The notes under the pieces are model-generated. The model saw only the letters and a list, made by a program, of their open reading frames with translations, was not told where the DNA came from and searched no databases. Positions 37,101 to 47,993 of a stretch of 62,000 nucleotides of DNA are shown here, one piece after another (within the stretch, counting starts at the first letter, position 1; every line of letters starts with the position of its first letter). The DNA lies in assembly GCA_002633005.1 (NCBI GenBank), contig NMRA01000162.1, positions 37,335 through 99,334 on the forward strand. Direction: 5' to 3'. The position numbers were made by a program, and so were the translations under genes. The stretch comes from Phoronis australis. Taxonomy: Eukaryota; Phoronida; Phoronidae.

Positions 37101-39402
37101 ATATACAATGTTCACAGTCACCTTATTAACACATTTAAAAAGATGTGTATTACTAGGATTGATGACATTTTTCGAGGTGTACAATTGACTGAAAGCGAAT
37201 GAGGTGAGGCAAAAAATTCCCACCAAGTATCCTCGTGTGTAGTGAGAGATGAAATTTTTTCAAAATAATTATGTGTGCAAAATGAAGGGAGTGCGCTAAA
37301 GAAGTGGAGAATTGTTGTAGTGTAGGTTTGCTCCCGAGGGTATAACCTCCATACACCAACTTTTTTGTCTCCCCACCAGGTTCTCTCTCCAGAATATGAC
37401 CTATGCCTGCAACTACACACAGCAGGTCGTTCTTAATGTGCTGGAAGGTCAAACGTTTCCCGATTACGTGGCCTCGTTTGGTAACTCGGGGGTTGAGCTG
37501 ATTGGTGACTGGGTGCCCATACTGTCAGACAACAAACCCCAGGGAGCTCAGGTGAGTTGGCTAACAACTCTTGGCAAATTTTTGGTTAATTGTAGTGCTG
37601 CAGTCATGCAACCTCTGCTGGCTGATTCCCTGTCTAAACACTAGATGGCGTGATATCTGCATGTTCAGGCAGGTAAACTCTACTCGGGGCTAAATTTTTG
37701 CAAAAGGCTTAGTGACATGTTTGCTTAATCTCATTGTGCGAGACTGCTATATCCATGTGGGAGACTATAATGTAACGATGTACTGTGGGCAATGAGAAGG
37801 CCCTATTACATATCACCATTGTTGACTGACAGGAGAAGCTTGGCAACAGCCAATTGGATGCACTCTTTTAAAGTATCTCCTTTATATAGAGACTGAAAGA
37901 TTCTGCTTCTGCCTGAACATTTGAAAATATTACAATCTTAACAATTATTCTCTAAACCTTAGTAAATTACTGAGAATTTATGATACATAAATCCCCTGAT
38001 CTGTTGGAGTCTAAATGTAATGGCAGATATCAATACTTGATACATGCGCTTGATCGCTACCTTGTCTTGTCAGATTCTTGTCTGCAGAGTCACTCTTGGT
38101 GCTACTCAGTAGCAGCACAGTTCACAAATATTTTGTCAAATAGACCACAATGAGGAGTGCTCACATATCAGTGGGAGGCAAGGGGAGGACAGTCGCCTAA
38201 ATTGACAAATCATATATTGTTGTCCAGAGTCATTCTCAGTAGCCCTCTAGATGTCCCAGCATTTGCCAGTTGGCAAGTACTTTTGAATTGTACTGTACGC
38301 TCTGTCAAAGATATCTTTTGGCTTGTATTATATTGTTTTTATTAAAGACTGGGAAGTGAGTTGCTATTATTAATTACGGTTTGATTTTCACTGTTTGCCT
38401 TTTTCAGTCATCAGGTAATGGTGTGTGTACAGGTATGGTGATGGGGATGCATATAGAGATAGTCTATGCCAACATTGGCTCTCTGGTCAACCCTCAGCCC
38501 AAGATCATAGGTGTGAGGAAATTGTATGAGGAGCCGCAAACATTGAGATATCAGGTATGATACTGACTAAGCTTTTCTGTCATAAGCGGTTATCAGATGA
38601 AATAATTTAGGGTGAGAAATCGTTGAGCAAGAGTGACTAATATTGAGATGTTGGTTATGCATTCAATACAATATCGCCTGCTTCATAACGATTTTTTGAA
38701 GTGCAGTCATTGGCATTAAAAAACCACCTGTAATTGCAAAAGACAAAATTTTTTGTCCTTGAATGCAGATCAGGTTACACCTCGGAGAAATTAACTGAAG
38801 GCAAAAACTGGGACATGCGGCTGCCATTTTGTGGAAAATTTCTTTAGACTAAGGGGTACTATAGGCATTGACATTACTAGACAAAAGTTAAAACGGTGAC
38901 ATATGTGAAGAGAAATCTGTTAAAACACACATTTCTGATTTTAGTGTAGCTGTAAAATGGATGAAAAGTTCGACTTAAAAACAGAAAATGCTGTTTTCAT
39001 GGCATGCGTTGAATTAAGAATTTTGTTTGAAGCTCACACTCATGATATTTAGTTTTGTTGCAACTCATATTTGAACTCCCATTATTGTCTTTCTTGGCAC
39101 AATTAACATCAAGGGGGGATAATTACAGATAACCTTCAATGGTTCCTTTCCAGTGCTCCAGCATATCGTGTTCACCTGGTCAGGACGTCTACTCACAGTC
39201 ATTTGAGGTCGCGACCTCTGTATCTTTCATTGATGCTTCTCTGCCGTCTGTCATGGTTGTAGCGGACACGCCCACAGTACAAGCCAAACTTCCTTATGAT
39301 TTCTTCTGGCCGTTCTACTACGAAAGTTCGGCTGACTGTTTTAACTATCGAATAATGTTGTTATTGCTGCTTTTGCAGAATGTGTTTTTATCCGTTTTAT
39401 GA
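25114..39402 (+). CDS. TCTN1: Tectonic-1-like protein, complete copy A
   Basis: Fourteen exons join in frame: 25114-25204, 26653-26773, 27398-27504, 28435-28571, 29644-29746, 31044-31162, 31865-31949, 33351-33493, 34368-34493, 34879-35006, 35481-35630, 37380-37551, 38408-38554 and 39154-39402. They give 625 residues (human TCTN1 587). Exon 1 encodes a signal peptide (MAGKASFLVCILLTDI). Exon 2 has the tectonic cysteine signature ACDVNCCCDNEC. Later family landmarks are FVRSGNPGYVAGLPVMAG (exon 10), FPDYVASFGNSG..DWVPI (exon 12), GSLVNPQPKIIGV (exon 13) and AKLPYDFFWPF (exon 14), closest to TCTN1. The protein ends in a hydrophobic run (IMLLLLLLQNVFLSVL), a possible membrane segment or anchor. 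Tectonics belong to the MKS/B9 complex at the ciliary transition zone and affect Hedgehog signalling. Exon 10 uses donor AA|GTATCC, supported by the same phase in the inverted copy. Polyadenylation signals AATAAA lie at 39469 and 39552. Confidence 0.93.
25805..25990 (-). repeat. Dispersed repeat family B, copy 2 (inverted)
   Basis: Reverse complement of family B: CTTCCAACTCGAACAAATAC, GTAATCAAAC, TCCTTCGTTCAGTTGGCC and GGCAACTGGCCATTT. With copy 3 it forms an inverted pair in TCTN1-A intron 1. Confidence 0.65.
26210..26450 (+). repeat. Dispersed repeat family B, copy 3
   Basis: Contains ATCAAACCATCAAAATCAT, CAGCTCAAACAAATACTTCC, GCAATCAA, TCCTTCATTCAGTTAC and CAAATTGGCAACTGGCTATTT. It ends about 200 bases before TCTN1-A exon 2. 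Confidence 0.65.
27575..27740. repeat. 46-bp minisatellite, about 3.6 copies
   Basis: CTTGTAATCTTGCCTCGGTA and the following CAAGAATAATGTTTAATTTT recur with a constant 46-base period; unit starts are near 27581, 27627, 27673 and 27719. It lies immediately after TCTN1-A exon 3. Confidence 0.8.
28981..29115 (+). repeat. Dispersed repeat family D, copy 1
   Basis: ATTATTCAGTAATTGTAAAG, GTGAGAGC, AAATTTCTGACTTAAT and TAACAGACGCCAGA recur near 40.1 and 60.3 kb. It lies in TCTN1-A intron 4. Confidence 0.45.
30697..30916 (+). repeat. Dispersed repeat family C, copy 2
   Basis: Inverted relative to 14216-14436 and colinear over the whole length with small indels. It lies in TCTN1-A intron 5. No coding potential was recognised. 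Confidence 0.65.
36738..36770 (+). pseudogene. Possible partial duplicate of the TCTN1-A exon 12 start
   Basis: TTCACAGAGTTTCTCTCCAA and the next bases (AATATGGCCTACACC) resemble the real exon 12 boundary at 37375-37405 (CACCAGGTTCTCTCTCCAGA, ATATGACCTATGCC), including the AG acceptor. Similarity stops after about 30 bases, so it is not a usable exon. Confidence 0.35.
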
Positions 39403-40916
39403 CACTAAGAATTGGTGGTTTAGTAATTTTCTTCCGTTAAACTTGCCATGGATAGTGAAGCCCCTGTAAATAAACTGTTGTTGTTTTTGAAAATTGTAAA
39501 TTTGTAAGTATGTAAATACAGATATTAAGCTTTTCAAAACTTCTACTTTTTAATAAATGTATCATCAATGTAACTGAGCTTCTCTTTAGTTTATATTGGT
39601 TTAATGATAGGGTAGATTCAGTTTCAGATTTAAGGGAGGAAAGGGGGCCATGGCTCCCCTAAAATTCCATTCATATTCCATTTTGCACTTCGAGGGTGCG
39701 AATTTCTGACGGACAAAATTCTGGCTAATGCTCTTCCTGGCCCTCCTCCCCCTAGCTGAAAATCCTGGGTCCCCCTGAGATTGGTTTGTTTCCTTTTGCG
39801 ATCTGGTGATCAAATCTTAAGCGTGTGATCACATTTAGCAGAAGTCCAAGCATTCTGTAGGAAAGTGCGTGTACATCTACTGTCTGTTTCATAATGTTTT
39901 TGGTTGCCATAAGAAAAATTTTCCAGAAACTTGGATTTTCTGGTCCACACAACTATTTATGAAAAATATCTCATTGGAACAAAAGTACCAAGTCTCTAAG
40001 AATATACACAACAGTGCTGGTTACTGCAGAGATAATTACTATGAATAAATTCTAGGACCGTGATTCGCTCATAATTATTCATCTAAACCTTTATTCAGCA
40101 ATTGTAATGGGGTAAGAGCAAGTTTCTGCCTTAATTCTTTCATGAAACGGACCCCAGATTTATAAAGAGTTAACCTTATAAAAGCGATTTCAATAAGCAG
40201 TGTAAATCTGTTTGAACTTCCAGTTTTCAGTAGGTTAAGCCACTGAAACTGTAGGACATGTGGTGGCAACATTGATTTTGATTTACACCTGTAAGAGCCT
40301 ATCAGTTAAGACTTTCAGAAAAAATTCTTAAAACACGTTTTGCTCTTGCTAAATTTATGAACGGGAATACTAACTCACTAGATGTAAAGCGTCTATGAAC
40401 CCATCTTGTGTCAAAAAATTGATTTGGACGACTTACAGTTACATGTATATAATTGATCTCAATTCTTTTCTTACTCCAATTAGATGTATAGTCTGAGCTT
40501 TAAGTTGGTGGATTCGAGTTTTACGAATAAAACGGCTAAAACGTAATTTTTGAATGTCGTTACATGGAAACGAATTATTGTCTTTGATGAGTACGAAAAG
40601 TCTAAAAGTAGCGTGCCCTCGTATTCTGTAATAATAATAATAATCGCGGAAACATTTAACCAGTGTCGCCAAAAACTCTGAAACTCTGGTCACAACCCGG
40701 CTGTAACTGATGGCACTTGCTATATGATATGACCCACCGAAGCATTTGGAGTAAAAAAAACTTTGCTGCTAAGATAATCTATGAACAACTATACCCGAGT
40801 ATTTACCCAAATGTGTTCACGAACTAATTAACACACGTGGCGGGACGACCAGATATGCTGCTTCGTATATCGCAGCGTCAGCTTGTGTTCATTGATTGTT
40901 GAACCACGATCAAACC
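39403..40916. other. Intergenic region after TCTN1-A
   Basis: Contains the TCTN1-A 3'UTR, repeat family D and a short (TAA)n run (40629-40644). The 120 bases before the small secreted ORF contain CACACGTGG and TTCGTATATCG, a weak TATA-like site. No other gene was seen. Confidence 0.4.
40065..40170 (+). repeat. Dispersed repeat family D, copy 2
   Basis: TTATTCAGCAATTGTAATGG, AAGTTTCTGCCTTAAT and CATGAAACGGACCCCAGA follow the order of copy 1. It lies just downstream of TCTN1-A. Confidence 0.45.
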
Positions 40917-41144
40917 ATGCCGGTGCTTTCTTCTGTTGTTGTTTTCGTCTGCCTTATCGCCATCGTCACCGTGAACCAGGTTGACTCCAGGCGTAAAGTT
41001 AGTTATCATAAGATTCGGCGTCATGGTGCAGTCTCTCTCGAGCATGCATTGAAGTGTAAATGTGTTGAAGGCTCAGTTGCGGGTAAGCAACAAGGTAACA
41101 CCGGAAAGGGGCAAGAAGGAAATCCGCGTCCATGTAAGCAATAA
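40917..41144 (+). CDS. Putative small secreted basic protein, unrecognised
   Basis: An ATG in good context (AAACCATGC) opens 75 codons. The first about 24 residues (MPVLSSVVVFVCLIAIVTVN, then QVDS) are a convincing signal peptide. The rest is short and basic (RRKVSYHKIRRHG), with a CKC pair and a late cysteine (PRPCKQ). I do not recognise the family. A strong donor (GTAAGC) lies inside the frame after ..EGSVAG at 41082. If used, it joins in phase to an exon starting at 41654 after TTTTTATTTCAG and would end with about 16 new residues (VGGRAKAHLEKAFGRFT) at TAG 41704-41706. That second exon has its own donor (GTGAGC, 41730) and is also open in another frame. The real gene may therefore be spliced, and the single-exon reading is only the simplest one. 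Confidence 0.45.
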   Translation: MPVLSSVVVFVCLIAIVTVNQVDSRRKVSYHKIRRHGAVSLEHALKCKCVEGSVAGKQQGNTGKGQEGNPRPCKQ

Positions 41145-44100
41145 ACCTTTTTTAACCATTTCTTCATTTGTTTAACATTATCTAGCAATTGTTTGGGCTA
41201 TAGGGGAGTACTGGTTCCGTACTGGTTTCCAGAATATAGTGACTACTCCTATTCCCACGAAGCGATTGTTGCACGCCAAATTTCTTTACGTGGCGTAGCC
41301 GAGGAGCAAGGAATTCGAGTCCCCACTGACAAAGCGGTATTAGGCAAGCCGTCTAAGGACGCTTAGTAAAAATAATGTTGCCATTTGGAGTAATGCGAGC
41401 TATGCATTTAAAAATTATCTATATCGCTCGAAAAAAATGTTTGGCTCTTAATTTCCAGGAAATAGAGCGAAAAATGAACATGATGTATACGTTCGTCTTG
41501 AATTGGAAGTTAGTGATATTTTTTCTCATGTCTGCTTTTTTTAGTTTATCTCACGATGAAGAAACGGTGCAAAGGAATACACTGCGAAAAGAGTTAGTCT
41601 CGAAAATTCATATTAATTACGATAATAGGTCTGTTTCAACATTTTTATTTCAGTTGGTGGTCGCGCTAAGGCGCATCTTGAAAAAGCTTTCGGGCGCTTC
41701 ACTTAGTGTTAGCCACATGCAAGAACGGTGAGCTTACAGAATTGTCTCAACTTTATCTCAAACCTTATTCAGTGGCCACGGTTCTAACTGGTATATCAAG
41801 AAACCAGGCTTTGTCAACTAGTAAAAGTATATAATTCATGAAAGAAAAAGGTCAGGGAATATAAAAATATGTTTTATATTGATGTGTCATTATTATTATT
41901 ATTATTACGTTATGTTAAAGAAAGGTTCATTCATAGCAAAATAACACCGGTCGATTTTAATGAAACCTTTTTTTAAATAAAGACTTCACCAGATACCTCA
42001 AAAACAATGTTAGGAGTTTTCGATTAGTCTTTTCGTTTAATATCTATGACAAATCCACTCGCAAAACGTAAAATATTTTGTAAAAAATAGAATTCGTATT
42101 CGTCTCTGTTACATTACGCAAAAACTAGGCCTTTATATCGAAAATCCTAACAGCTTGAAACTTATTACTTATATATCTACTTATCTCTTATTTTAAAGTT
42201 CCTACGTCCAGCTCACTGGTACATGTTTCCAATTTTATTGAAACCTTATACTTAGAAAGCACAGTTCAAAATGCATCGCGCTTTTTCTTTCTTTCAGCAC
42301 TCGAAGCTCCAGATGGCGTGTGGTTTTCAACTGTTTCGAAAAAAACCTTCACACCGCAAGACAACGATTATACTTCCCCTCTTTGTTTTTTGTTTCCATG
42401 TCTATATACAGCAATAAACAAATACAAACACCTGTAGCTTTGCTAGATAAATAGACGTATCTGATCAATGAGTACTCTTCCCTGCTTGAAAATCAATTCA
42501 AGTGTTGAAAATGGATTTTGGTCAATAATAACACGGTTTGCAAAGGTATGATGATCTGAATGAAGGCCGTGCGTTAAATATACATGTAACTCGTGTACAG
42601 TGAGAAAACACCCAATGATTACGCTGTAGCTTTTAACCCACTTGTATATCGGTAGGGTTTATTTGTCAGTTTGGAAAAAGAAACTGGTAAATACATGTAC
42701 AGCCTACTGTATGTAATTTGAAGAAAAACTGCAATCGTTTCTAAAATGAATTATTTTATCAATGGAACTATGTGGATGGTTTTAGAATAAAAGTAAAGGT
42801 GTCATGGTGTTTTATTGGCCGTTGGAGATGTTTATTTAGTTAGTGTTAGGGTAACTCCTCTAATAAATGAAAATGTGGCGAATATTGTTAAATGCAGATT
42901 GACCGAATCGAAATGTAGGACATGAGTTTTTACTCTTGATTTTCAATTGATTACCGTGTTCCTTTATTGCTATATATTTCATATTGAACAATACAATTGC
43001 AGGAAGTCACATCACACAACATATTTCATTGTCGTTGTGATAGAAGTCCAGGTTTACTTTCCCCAGCTGAGCTCGGCGTGATGTCTATCTGGTACTGAAA
43101 TATAGGATAGCTTGAATTACTGTATAGTCTTGTTACATGTATCATACACACAGCAGCGACTCATCTAAGGAATCCAATGTTCAAGTCGAGAGTCGCCTGA
43201 AAAATACCGAGCCACACTCTTCTAGTGTCAGACTTAGGCATCATTTACATTTATTTCCTTTTAGTTTGACTCCACCTTCACCCGAAGTGACATTTTCAGT
43301 TACGGATGCACATGTCACTCTACAGAATTTGCCATTTTTAACATCATCGACTAACGTATGCCCGGCACTATCTATCACATAAATACGTTTTCTATAACTT
43401 TTACCGTATCGACGCGCCATTAGGCCCATGGGCGCCTGTGCGGAACTGCGCTTATACGGGAAACCTAGGTGCATGCGCCAATATACAAACTTCTTGCAAT
43501 GGGCAAAAAAGGCCACAAAAAAGTCATTATTTCGGATATAGGCCCATTGGCTTGAAGGCGGGGCAATGCGATAATGCAAAACAATTTACCAAATTTCTTG
43601 AAAATACGCCAAGGAACTCCAAAGATACAGAGGCAAACGTAAAAATGCAATAAGGAGGCAGAACGGTTGAGCCTATATGCGAATTAATGTATGAGCCAAT
43701 GTACGGGACATAACCTGGTCTTACAAGCAAAAGTTAGGCTCACGCGCCCACTTTGGTAAAATAGGCTGCAAAAAACGCATTCTTTCGGACATAAGTCCAT
43801 GCCCCTAAAGTCGCGCAATACGATAATTCCTATTCAAGCAGCAGTGTTAAATGAACAAGAATCTGCTCATCACCAAAATATTGACAAAAACCATTGGAAC
43901 AAAATATCTAGGAAACCAGTGCGTGTGACACCTCGGGAAAACTTGTGACTGGTGAATTGTTTTAGTCATCTCATGTGGAACGTTTGCGGACCAAATGGGA
44001 ACCTTTTGAGTATAACATGGTACTCATTCGCTATAAATAGGTAGATGTTTACCTCTTTTCAATACAACATAGTCTTCTAATCAAAAGTACATGGATTAAC

Positions 44101-46741
44101 ACTGTCGTCTTCTGAGATTGTGATGTTGGTACTAATTGAATGTCATTGTGTAATTTTGTCTTCTTAATTAACGGTTCATTGACGCTTAAGGAAATGTTGT
44201 AATTTTCTTCAAAGTTTTTCGCTAATTTCTCGATGTGCACGGAAGAACTCCATGGTGTGTTACAAACAATTTGAGAAAACATTTAAGAAAACGAGGCGTA
44301 TGGCATGTATATTCCAATGGTCTGAAGTGCTGTATCAAAGAGATTCGCCACATGGTTTGAGCAGTTCTCTTAAAGGAGATTATTGTGGCAATTTAAACCT
44401 ATCGACAACCATACCGTAAGTATGCTTTTCTCTCCCTCAAACAGGGCGTCAGACAGAGTTTGAAAAGCGGCCACCAGTTTTTACCAGTTGACGATAGGGT
44501 CGCTTCAAGTCAATGTCGGCTAATCGATGGTGAAAAATATCAGGTGCGAAGGAAAATTGGACCAGTTCTTTAAAATTTGGCATTTCCATGGTTAGTTGTT
44601 TTTAAAAGCTCATAAAATACGATTGTCTTTGAAGCTATTTTATTTTGAAACGGTAAACTTTTACTTAAATCATCCATATGTTGACTTGTTTGATGGTTGT
44701 TTATTTCTTAAAACCATGTTTCTCTCTATCCCTCATCCTTCTCTCCAACCCTACCCCCTTTCCCCCTTTCAACCTCCCCTCTCAGATGTATTCAGCAAAT
44801 CATATTTTTATATAACTAGGGATAAAATTGAGAAATCCAGGGATGTTAACTAACTTAGTCGCACCAATTAGCCTACACGCAGTCGACAGTTGTAGACAAT
44901 TTTTAACGTACAATTCTATGATTCAGGACTGATTTCTGAGTAAAGCTGCATTTCCCTGGCCTGCTCAAGTAACTAAAACGAAAATCGAATTAGGTCTTTA
45001 ATTCTCATAAAGTCGGTCTCGTAATATCCCTTACCGTAGTAGGATTCTTTTTTCGTCACTATAAAAGACATCAGCTACTCACGAAAATACTTTAGATTGG
45101 GGTTGACTCAAGCCTAAATAGCGAATTCGAAAGTGGCGCACAGTATACTTACATTTATGAATTGGTTCATTTTCTCAATTTCTTGGAGCAAAAGACGCAA
45201 TAAGTAAGATTTGTTAGGTCTTCAATACTTTACTAATGTGCAGTGGCTAGCGCCACTCCTCATACGTACTACATATGCAAAACGCCGGATACCACAGGTC
45301 GCGGAACGACATGGGCTCGGTTGTTACACTTAAGTCTTCATTAATTTTACTCTTGTAACCGGAAGCCGTCCTGTACCACCGATTGAGGTAGCTACAAAAA
45401 GAAACATCTATCATGTGTCAGGAAGCTAAGTTTCACAACTCGTTATTTCCAGGTGGTCAAAACTGTTTGTTTAATACTTTAATGTTTAATGCCGTTCACA
45501 TTCATGAAAACTCTTTCAAAACATGAAAACAAAATGTAGCTGAAGATTCTACTACATGTAATTTGGACATTATGACGATCAAACCAAATTCTCTCCAAGA
45601 ATAACAATTTTAGGGCCCCAGGCGTTACACCGAGGGAGTTCACACCACGTTCTCAAAAAAAAAAAAATTACAGGCTAAAACCGAGTGGATGGCACTCATA
45701 AACTGAAGAAACTTGTACAATAAATACGAATCATTAGAACGGTGTAGCATTCCACGCACGAGTCACCAGGGACAGTTTCGTGCGACAAGGCCCTTAATGG
45801 GGGTCGAAAATGAGGCAAGAAACATGAGCCGACTAGATTTCCCAGGTGAAAAACAATCAAGTTATCTTAGCGAAACCACAAGAGTCACCAACCAAATGCG
45901 TAAATTTCAATAATGGAAATGATGCAAAGATGGAGATGAAAANAATTCAAATAGTAAGTATTAAACCATGAAACCATGTATTTTTCATGATGACTGCTTT
46001 TTCACGAATTGTTGAAGTAATGGCGGATACAGATGTTTACGAAATGGATACGATAGACTTCTGAAGAGAACTTCGTATTACAAGGACTGCATATAAGCAA
46101 ACAAGTTACTTTAGTCACTGGGATTAGGGTACTTCATTGTAGGATAACAAGTTGAATCACCCGGTGTCTTCAACCAAAAACGGTCTCTGCTTCAACCAAT
46201 GAGGCTTGCACATTCTACGATAACATGTGAAGAAAGAAAGGACACATTTGTGTAAATTTTACACACTTTGCGTGCAAACAAGACATATAATATTTTTTCA
46301 ATGAAGACACACAGAGAACATCTTTCAGAAAGCTTGAACACCCAATCTCATTATCTAGAATAATTCACCGATCTAGATAGCAGCGAACGTTTAGCATACA
46401 ATGGTATTTCAAAAAGACAACGGATTTTGCTATTTTGTAGTTCTCGTCAATAAGCCCTACCCGTCCAACAATAATATCTAAAATGCATTCTTCGACCGAA
46501 AAGCCGATAAATGACACTTTTAAACGTTGCATTATATTTAAAATAACAGGTACTAATTGGTCGTACACTAGTTTATTCAGAAGAGAAATTGAAAAAATAT
46601 TTCGTTCAAGTTGGCGATTCAGTTATTCATTTTGGGATTTTTTTTTGTTGTAGAATACAATTTCTATGCACTTATGTGATCACTAATCCCTGTTAGCGTT
46701 GAACAATTTTAGAAAAAAATTGAGCCACGGTAACTACTCAC
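41145..46741. other. Gene-poor region with repeats and isolated possible exons
   Basis: One well-bounded exon-like interval (41654-41729; acceptor TTTTTATTTCAG, donor GTGAGC) belongs to the small secreted locus or to an unknown gene. A (TTA)n run is at 41889-41907 and a 13-A run at 45656-45668. Two diverged copies of a ~66-base motif (TTTCGGATATAGGCCCAT and TTTCGGACATAAGTCCAT) lie at 43515-43580 and 43770-43830. A minus-strand open stretch (43400-43241) ends KLKGNKCK with AATAAA over the stop, but I could not tie it to any gene. Confidence 0.35.
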
Positions 46742-47993
46742 AATTCTCTTAGGTTTTGTGTGTTGACCGAAAGCTCCCGTATGTCAATTACGCTGTCGTC
46801 AAACCCGTTGAATAGATAGAGGCTGTCACTTAGCGGCTCTGGACAGGTGTCGCCGATAGTGTAGAAAGAGTTGCCAATTTCTGTGTATGGTTGACCTAGT
46901 GATAAATAAGAACAAACATCTACCGAAAATTCTGACGTTTGTACGAATCCGACTGTAAGTTCAGAAAAGGGATACTTTTTACCCTTTTTGAAACCAATGT
47001 AGGTCCATATTTGAAAACAAAGGATAGGCCTATAAACGGAAAGTGCGTACCAAAACATTTAACGTATAATATATATTACATTAACAATAATCCGATTAAA
47101 AAGTGAAACAGAAACGATTCACTAGTTATTTAAAAAAATACTTCTAAGTATAAGCGTGATAAATATATCGTCGCACAAAACCCATGCCGACCTAGTGTTT
47201 GGAAAACCATGGAATTAATTCGATGTATGTCTGACTCAAAAAATAAGTCTGTAGTTCTACCTATCGAATTTTCTTTTTTAGTCGTATTCGTATCGCGAAA
47301 ATTCATGTCGTGGGATTTAGCGTGATATCTCTTAGTTGCACGTGTTTCTTAAGTGATCTACACCAAGGTCAAAAGATGAAGTGAACACAACGGGATTTTC
47401 TATGTATAACTAAACATAGCTATAATTTGCTAGTTATCCACTAAAGGAACAATAACGTCGAGAAAGGCGGTTTTCTGAGACCACCCCTTGGCGAGGACTA
47501 GACCCTGCTGCTCGTGCGCAGATCTAACGCTCTACTGACAAAGCTAATAAACCCAATTCGATAATTGCAAGAGCACATGGCCAGATTTCAGTGAAGGCCT
47601 GGCTGACAACGGCGAGGCTGGCTATTTGAATTTACGGTTTCTGATCAAAGCTAACTTCAAGAAGTCTTTCCGTCCAACAATAATCCCCGAAATGTGTTTT
47701 TCGGTCGTAAAACCAATGTATATCTTTAACGTTTTTCAGTGTTTGCACATTTTTATGGTACCGTCAAATTAATTGTCCGCGATGACATATGCTATTCAGA
47801 TTTACTTATACACGAATTAAAGATGCATAGAATACACTGAAATGTGATGTAGGCTGCAATTATTGATAAAGGGTTTCGAATTTATGTCGATCTATCATAC
47901 TCACAGTAATTGTAAGTAGAGTATTTAGAGTCAAGAGCCGTATCTTCCCGCAAACAAAAAGAAGACGAGCAACAGCAAAGTTGAAACTTTCAT
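46742..47993 (-). CDS. Putative secreted protein, two exons seen, frameshifted first exon, 3' part unknown
   Basis: A TATA box (TATAAA, 48048-48043) stands about 50 bases before an ATG at 47993. The ATG opens a signal peptide, MKVSTLLLLVFFLFAG, then hits TGA four codons later. The exon continues to a strong donor (GTGAGT) after 47905. In the +2 frame its end reads EDTALDSKYSTYNY in phase 1. A second exon, 46895-46742, has acceptor TTATTTATCACTAG and donor GTGAGT, needs exactly that phase, and encodes QPYTEIGNSFYTIGDTCPEP and DSLYLFNGFDDSVIDIREL. One extra T in the run at 47960-47956 would explain both the early stop and the phase clash, so this is either a sequencing error or a broken gene. 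An alternative in-frame acceptor (GAACTTACAG) lies upstream of 46895. I do not recognise the family. Confidence 0.45.
47487..47560 (-). repeat. tRNA-like sequence, probably a SINE head or tRNA pseudogene
   Basis: On the minus strand TTAGCTTTGTCAGTAGAGCG resembles a pol III A box, and GGGTCTAGTCC about 30 bases on resembles a B box. The acceptor stem does not pair convincingly, so this is not called as a tRNA gene. It lies within the intron of the putative secreted gene. Confidence 0.35.

Noticed and set aside
41280-41370. tRNA-like text (GGCGTAGCCGAGG and ATTCGAGTCCCC)
   Set aside because: The A- and B-box-like parts are only about 18 bases apart, too close for a tRNA.
43241-43579. 112-codon minus-strand open stretch ending KLKGNKCK
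   Set aside because: The end looks gene-like, but acceptor candidates are poor and nothing links it to the signal-peptide exon at 47.9 kb.
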